The notes below the pieces were generated by a model. It worked only from the letters and a program-made list of their open reading frames with translations, searched no databases and was not told the origin of the DNA. 25,000 nucleotides of DNA from a virus. Made by a program: the position numbers and the translations under genes. The stretch covers positions 1 through 25,000 of IMG/VR virus record IMGVR_UViG_3300025889_000888; one strand, 5' to 3'. Positions 21,076 to 25,000 of this stretch are shown one piece after another; the stretch's first letter is position 1; each line of letters starts with the position of its first letter.

Positions 21076-21266
21076 AGTTCTAAAATATTAATGTTGAATT
21101 TCGATTTAATTTTTTCCGCTTCGGCGATCGTGAACGTTTTTGGGTTGTTTAAACGACGGTCAAGCGTCATTTGGTGAACGCCCAAACATTCGTAAACATC
21201 TTTTTTCTTGATGCCTTTGTCAATTAGCGCTTTTTTAAATTTTTCTTTGAATTGCGTCATAGTCAT
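21072..21266 (-). CDS. Small HTH DNA-binding protein (Cro/C1 type)
   Basis: This 64-residue protein is one helix-turn-helix: FKKALIDKGIKKKDVYECLG (about 10-29), then VHQMTLDRRLNNPKTFTIAEAEKI (30-53), with the V-x-x-x-T-L-x-R-R-L recognition helix. It can start at ATG 21264-21266 or two codons later. It overlaps the annealing gene (ATGA), and a strong hairpin precedes it, so expression depends on read-through from the promoter at 21460. It may regulate that promoter. It is not a full CI repressor (no dimerisation domain). Confidence 0.82.
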   Translation of the reverse strand: MTMTQFKEKFKKALIDKGIKKKDVYECLGVHQMTLDRRLNNPKTFTIAEAEKIKSKFNINILEL

Positions 21267-21267
21267 A

Positions 21268-21296
21268 TATAAAGGGGGCCGTGGCCCCCGGTTTTT
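21268..21296. terminator. Strong hairpin between leader gene and HTH gene, possibly bidirectional
   Basis: GGGGGCC (21274-21280) pairs perfectly with GGCCCCC (21283-21289). On the minus strand it is followed by TTTATATAT, and on the plus strand by GGTTTTTATT. It lies between the 45-aa gene and the HTH gene, so it could attenuate the early transcript. Confidence 0.7.
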
Positions 21297-21297
21297 A

Positions 21298-21435
21298 TTA
21301 TTTAAACAAAATACCCATAAGGATTAATTTATTAACGTTAAGGGATGCTTTTGTTGGATTTCCGTAGCTTCTACTGTAATAGGTAATTAAGTTTGCTCTT
21401 AAATTGATTTTTTGATTAATTGTTAATGTGTTCAT
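21298..21435 (-). CDS. Small leader protein (45 aa) of the early operon
   Basis: A frame from ATG 21433-21435 to TAA 21298-21300, directly behind the strongest promoter candidate of the window and its A-rich leader. The product (MNTLTINQKINLRANLITYY...) is basic and mixed in structure, ending in a short hydrophobic stretch (KLILMGILFK). The stop is immediately followed by a hairpin. No family recognised; a role in host takeover or regulation is open. Confidence 0.6.
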   Translation of the reverse strand: MNTLTINQKINLRANLITYYSRSYGNPTKASLNVNKLILMGILFK

Positions 21436-21503
21436 AATGTTTCGTTTTTAATTATATCCCAAATATAACAAAAATTATATATACCAAACAAATATTATAT
21501 AAA
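21433..21503 (-). promoter_or_regulatory. Promoter and leader copy 2 (early operon)
   Basis: The minus strand has TATATTTG (21460-21467), a full match to TAnnTTTG, with TTTG at 21485-21488 (spacing 17) and 21489-21492 (spacing 21). The transcript would start near 21453 and give an 18-base leader before the ATG at 21435. The whole stretch is matched by 6907-6977, copy 1. This copy has the better -7 box. Confidence 0.7.
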
Positions 21504-21554
21504 AAAAATTAAAAAAAAGTGAAAAAAAATTTTTACCGGGTGACATATATACAC

Positions 21555-21588
21555 AAAAAACCCCCGTCAAACCGAAGTTATTGGGGGG
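21555..21588 (-). terminator. Terminator after the tail gene pair
   Basis: Minus-strand CCCCC (21588-21584 region) pairs with GGGGG (21565-21561) around a loop of about 17-18 bases, followed by six U (21560-21555). It lies 29 bases beyond the stop of the 431-aa gene. The rest of 21504-21616 is A/T-rich and holds no gene. Confidence 0.75.
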
Positions 21589-21616
21589 TCAAGCAAACAA
21601 AAAAAGGATCGTTTGT

Positions 21617-22912
21617 TTACTCTACAATGACATTGTAAGTCGAACCAACGTCATCGTCTTGGTTTGGGACGTGCATTCTAATAGAATATTCGCTTGCCTT
21701 TACGTCGTATTTCATAGCGTCTAAATAACACGAAACCGGTTCTTGTAATAAGTCGGCGCCAAAATCAATCCAAAGTTTATTGTGCAAACTTAAATGTCCA
21801 TCACGGCCACCGCGAAAAGTACCTTCGTATTTTGTCATATAATCACGCGAATCATTAATGATTTCTTGCGTTATAATTTGCTCAAGTGTTTTGTCCGCCG
21901 TATCCCTTTTGCGTCTAAAATAGCCGTTTATTTTACCAATAAAATAGTCGGTTGTTTGCGCTTCATTTGACAAAATGTTTTTTTCGGATTTATATTCGCC
22001 GGTATATGTGCGCCCATTATAGTCGTATTGTTTACGGCGCGATACAATAGTGTTTTCGACATCGTAATATTCGGAAATCCTAACGTTGTCAATAAATATG
22101 TTTTGGAATCCGCCGGTTGATACGTTAGTTGACCTCGGAAAACAAATAACAATTTGCGCGTAAAGTTGCTCAAGTGGAATGTCATCTTCTGCTTCGGTGG
22201 GTTGATAACCATCTATTGTGAAACTTGCCTTTCCCCAAGAATTTACGGTTTTAGTATTTATTTTGCCAATTACATCCCTTTCGTTGCTACTATAAGCAAT
22301 AAATTCGTTGTTTTGAAAGTCGTACATATAGTCCGGCGTACCGGCCGCATACGTTTTTTGAATATAAAATTTAACCGGTATTAACCAATTTTCATTGCTT
22401 CCGGTAGTTTCAATATAATAGTCAAACTGTATTTGTAATTTTTGGCGAACCTTTACAATACATTGTTCGCGGTCGTTTGCTATCATTTGAACACCATCGA
22501 CGTCGGTATTAATTACATTTGAACGCATATATTTATTGCCTGAAATGGCTTTTGCAACTTTATCGTCGTCACTTATAATTTCCACAACATTTCCGGTGAT
22601 ATATGAATTTCCTTCGCCTCCTGATACTATTGAAGTAGGATAACCCCAATGTCGATCGCCGTATAAAAAATGCGCGTTTTCGTTTATGAAATAATTTCCC
22701 GTTAAATCGGTAATAAATTCCACTTTTTTAAGTGGGCGATCAAAACTTTTAACAAGGTCTTTATTTAATGGCGTTAAATCTTTTGGACATTCATATAAAA
22801 TATCTTCATTAATTGTTTCAATAAATACGCCTTCCGAATCATAGCGTTCGTACGTTATCGGTTCGCTGCCTTGTCTTAAATAGTCCGTTTGGTAGTTTCT
22901 TATTTGTCCCAT
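21617..22912 (-). CDS. Tail-associated structural protein, unknown family
   Basis: This 431-residue protein is soluble, beta-rich and acidic. Its middle (about 150-300) looks like a jelly-roll carbohydrate-binding or receptor-binding domain: QLQIQFDYYIETTGSNENW-like strands, WGKASFTIDGYQ and QNIFIDNVRISEYY, the last being typical of CBM-like strands. The end (about 320-431) has EQIITQEIINDSRDYMTKYEG and a beta strand set. Its ATG shares a base with the TAA of the large tail protein upstream (TAATG), and a terminator follows. It is probably a baseplate or tail-tip component. Exact family is not recognised. Confidence 0.72.
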   Translation of the reverse strand: MGQIRNYQTDYLRQGSEPITYERYDSEGVFIETINEDILYECPKDLTPLNKDLVKSFDRPLKKVEFITDLTGNYFINENAHFLYGDRHWGYPTSIVSGGEGNSYITGNVVEIISDDDKVAKAISGNKYMRSNVINTDVDGVQMIANDREQCIVKVRQKLQIQFDYYIETTGSNENWLIPVKFYIQKTYAAGTPDYMYDFQNNEFIAYSSNERDVIGKINTKTVNSWGKASFTIDGYQPTEAEDDIPLEQLYAQIVICFPRSTNVSTGGFQNIFIDNVRISEYYDVENTIVSRRKQYDYNGRTYTGEYKSEKNILSNEAQTTDYFIGKINGYFRRKRDTADKTLEQIITQEIINDSRDYMTKYEGTFRGGRDGHLSLHNKLWIDFGADLLQEPVSCYLDAMKYDVKASEYSIRMHVPNQDDDVGSTYNVIVE

Positions 22913-25000
22913 TATCCTGCTTGTAAATTAGATGCTTGGTCAAACCTTAATGTTGTGAGCGCTGATAAACTTCCCGTTGGGTAAAATACCACCGTTCCAA
23001 TCCTTGCGTTTGGCGTATTATTAGGGTCAACATAAACCCGTATTGTTGTTGTATCCGGCGCGCCAAATGTTGTATCTGCTTCAAACCAATCAAAAGTAGT
23101 TACAACCGTAAAAGCACCGTCAACACTTAATATCGTAATATCAAAATAACCGCCACCAGGACTAAAGTCAAAACGTGCGCTTGGACTTATACTTATTGAA
23201 GTTGCCGGGTTTGCGTAAATAGCCGCGCCGTTAATTGTAAGCGTTGCCGCTTGGTCTGTAATACCCAAAGTCCCCGTAATTGTAACGACCAAAGTTGTAG
23301 CGTTTGTTATTTGCGTTGTAATTTGCTGTCCTACGTCCGCAGAAGATAAAATTTGAATGTTACCCAAACCAGTCCATTCATATCCACTTGCCGCCGTATA
23401 GGTTATCGTCATTGAATACGGATTTCCAGTCCCCCCCGTTGCGCTTAAATCTCCGGGATTTAAAGAATAGGAAGCGTTTGAAACCGTTCCGGCCCTTGTG
23501 AATGTAGTCGTGAATTGTTGAACGTCTGAAGCACCCGCCAAAGTCAAAGTTTCCGATCCACCGCCACTTGGCAAATTGCCCGTAATGGTTACGCGTATAA
23601 AATCACCGACTAAAGCCGTTGCTATATTATAAGAACCCGTGTTTGACGATAAAACCGCACTTGTCAATTGTGATGCGCTTGTAAATTCGCCCGTAAGTGA
23701 TACCACGTTAAAGACCATAGTAAAGGCGTCACCTACTTCACCGGCAACATAATCAATTGTGCCTTTTAATGGCGAAACATAAGCGCCCGTAACACTATTA
23801 ACAACGTTTATGTTGAATGAATAATTTGTGTCACTTGTTTCCCCTTCCGGTGGATCCGGCGGTGGGTCTGGTCGCGTTTCCGTTACACTTAAAGTGAATG
23901 AATCCGAATCGGTGTCACCTTCGGCATCGTAAGCGACCACGCTATAAACATCGCCGTCATTTTCTATTTGAACAACGCCAATTGATAATTGTGGACTTGT
24001 TTGGGTTACCGTTGAAAAATCCGGCAACGTCCATTGATAGCTTACCGGTTGTGAACCGCTATTTTCTACCGTCAAGAAATACGAATTGTTTGTGTACATC
24101 GTAGCTTGACCTTGTATTTCAATAACGGGATTTGTGTAAACATCGCCTGGTTGTGGTTCTTGTGGGTCATCTGTATTGTCGTCACCACTTGGGCCAATGC
24201 CGTCAATAACGCCACCAACGTCAATTCGGTTGTCAATCAAACTTGAATTGTTTACAACGTACCAACGCCCATACGATTGAAATATACGCGAATTTGTTAT
24301 CTGAAGTATTTGTTCTAATACATCCTTTGCAGTTCGCAAAGTCATATTTTTATTAAACAAACCGTATTCGTTGACTTCAATATCGTGAAAAATAGTTTCA
24401 TCCGCCGGTGGACTTGTTGCTTTTCTAATTGTGTTTGCTATGTACAAGTCAAAATTGTGACCGGTTAATTTTAGTATTTCTTTTAGGTAGTAAAATAAGT
24501 TTTCGGTGTTTGAAGTGTCGCTTGTGTTTATAGGCGCATCAAAACCTTGTAGGGTTCCAAGTCCGTCGATCGCTTCAAGATTGACTTCATAGGGCGCCGT
24601 TATGACCGCTTCTTGATAACGGTCAACAACCAAAAAACCTTCCCAAATGGGTTGATAGTAAAATTCTTCACCAATTTCGGCGTTCCAAATTACGTCCATA
24701 CCATCCCACGTTCCAACTTCGTCTTCCCAATTACCTCCGTAAGAATTGTAATATAGAATTTTGACTTTGTACTGGCGTTCGTCCGATTTATAAAATTCGT
24801 CGTATTGTACGGCGTCGGTGACGAAAAAGGACAATTTACAACGTGACCCAATAATAGGCGAATAAACATCATCGTCGGCGTCCCATTCTATTATTGCCGG
24901 ACGGCCCGTTCCGATAATAGGTGAAGTTTCACCGGTGTAGTCCTTTTCTAAAATTTCGATTTTTAGCTTTCTTTTTACAACATCGCTAAAAAACAATTCG
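22912..25000 (-). CDS. Tail/baseplate protein with Ig-like and BACON-like domains, start beyond window
   Basis: The frame is open to the right edge. The first possible start here is TTG 24994-24996, but a codon (GAA) precedes it, so the true start is probably outside. Counting from the TTG, residues 1 to about 265 form a phage-specific module (EFYYQPIWEGFLVVDRYQEA), reminiscent of tail-tip hub proteins. A Ig/PKD-like domain follows (about 288-373, with VSYQWTLPD and YSVVAYDAEGD), then a Pro-rich linker (374-388). Two related repeats follow (about 422-490 and 525-592). The end (about 600-690) resembles BACON: ISISPSARFDFSPGGGYFDI, then IGTVVFYPTG. It is likely a host-surface binding tail component. 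Confidence 0.75.
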   Translation of the reverse strand, partial: ELFFSDVVKRKLKIEILEKDYTGETSPIIGTGRPAIIEWDADDDVYSPIIGSRCKLSFFVTDAVQYDEFYKSDERQYKVKILYYNSYGGNWEDEVGTWDGMDVIWNAEIGEEFYYQPIWEGFLVVDRYQEAVITAPYEVNLEAIDGLGTLQGFDAPINTSDTSNTENLFYYLKEILKLTGHNFDLYIANTIRKATSPPADETIFHDIEVNEYGLFNKNMTLRTAKDVLEQILQITNSRIFQSYGRWYVVNNSSLIDNRIDVGGVIDGIGPSGDDNTDDPQEPQPGDVYTNPVIEIQGQATMYTNNSYFLTVENSGSQPVSYQWTLPDFSTVTQTSPQLSIGVVQIENDGDVYSVVAYDAEGDTDSDSFTLSVTETRPDPPPDPPEGETSDTNYSFNINVVNSVTGAYVSPLKGTIDYVAGEVGDAFTMVFNVVSLTGEFTSASQLTSAVLSSNTGSYNIATALVGDFIRVTITGNLPSGGGSETLTLAGASDVQQFTTTFTRAGTVSNASYSLNPGDLSATGGTGNPYSMTITYTAASGYEWTGLGNIQILSSADVGQQITTQITNATTLVVTITGTLGITDQAATLTINGAAIYANPATSISISPSARFDFSPGGGYFDITILSVDGAFTVVTTFDWFEADTTFGAPDTTTIRVYVDPNNTPNARIGTVVFYPTGSLSALTTLRFDQASNLQAG

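Noticed and set aside
24994-24996. TTG as the true start of the large tail protein
   Set aside because: The frame stays open upstream to the window edge and no leader precedes the TTG, so the start most likely lies outside.

Overview
The window looks like part of a tailed double-stranded DNA phage (siphovirus-like, HK97-type head) that infects a member of the Bacteroidota, probably a flavobacterium. It could also be a prophage. Every gene I can support, 43 in all, reads on the minus strand, so transcription runs from high to low coordinates. Three things point to the host group. The genes start after A-rich leaders such as AAAACAAAACATTATG and lack Shine-Dalgarno sequences. Putative promoters carry the TTTG / TAnnTTTG boxes of Bacteroidota. 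A tail protein ends in a BACON-like domain. No integrase, CI-type repressor, tRNA, CRISPR array or insertion sequence was seen, but the phage is cut at both window ends, so lifestyle cannot be decided.

In transcription order (right to left): (1) 25000-21617, two large tail or baseplate proteins ending at a terminator. (2) 21503-17139, an early module. It opens with a clear promoter (21460-21492) and a 45-aa leader gene, then a small HTH protein, a single-strand annealing protein, an SSB-like protein, a ParB-like protein, a RecE/YqaJ-type exonuclease, a lone DnaA domain-IV protein and a VRR-NUC nuclease. (3) 16997-13545, replication: a C5-type DNA methyltransferase, a winged-helix initiator with a candidate origin (iterons plus a 55-bp pure A/T tract) inside its gene, a T7 gp4-like primase-helicase and two small proteins. 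(4) 13522-7046, packaging and head: TerS, TerL, portal with an unusual C-terminal extension, Mu F-like head protein, prohead protease and major capsid protein, closed by a terminator.

(5) 6977-5569, an accessory island between the capsid gene and the connector genes. It starts with a second copy of the 21.4-kb promoter and leader, carries five very small genes (two encoding membrane proteins) and a PD-(D/E)XK nuclease, and contains two terminators. (6) 5569-3568, head-tail connection: a small basic-tailed protein, gp6-like connector, head-closure protein, HK97 gp10-like protein and DUF3168-like tail terminator. (7) 3565-2148, lysis: three small membrane proteins, an M15 peptidase endolysin and a 3TM-type holin. 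(8) 2140-1, a small basic protein, a 94-aa protein and a long repetitive tail fibre cut by the left window edge.

The most notable points are the lambda-like origin inside the initiator gene, the island driven by a duplicated early-type promoter within late genes, the stand-alone DnaA DNA-binding domain beside the recombination genes, and the mosaic look of the tail fibre and the Ig/BACON tail protein. Major tail protein and tape measure genes are absent and probably lie to the right of the window.
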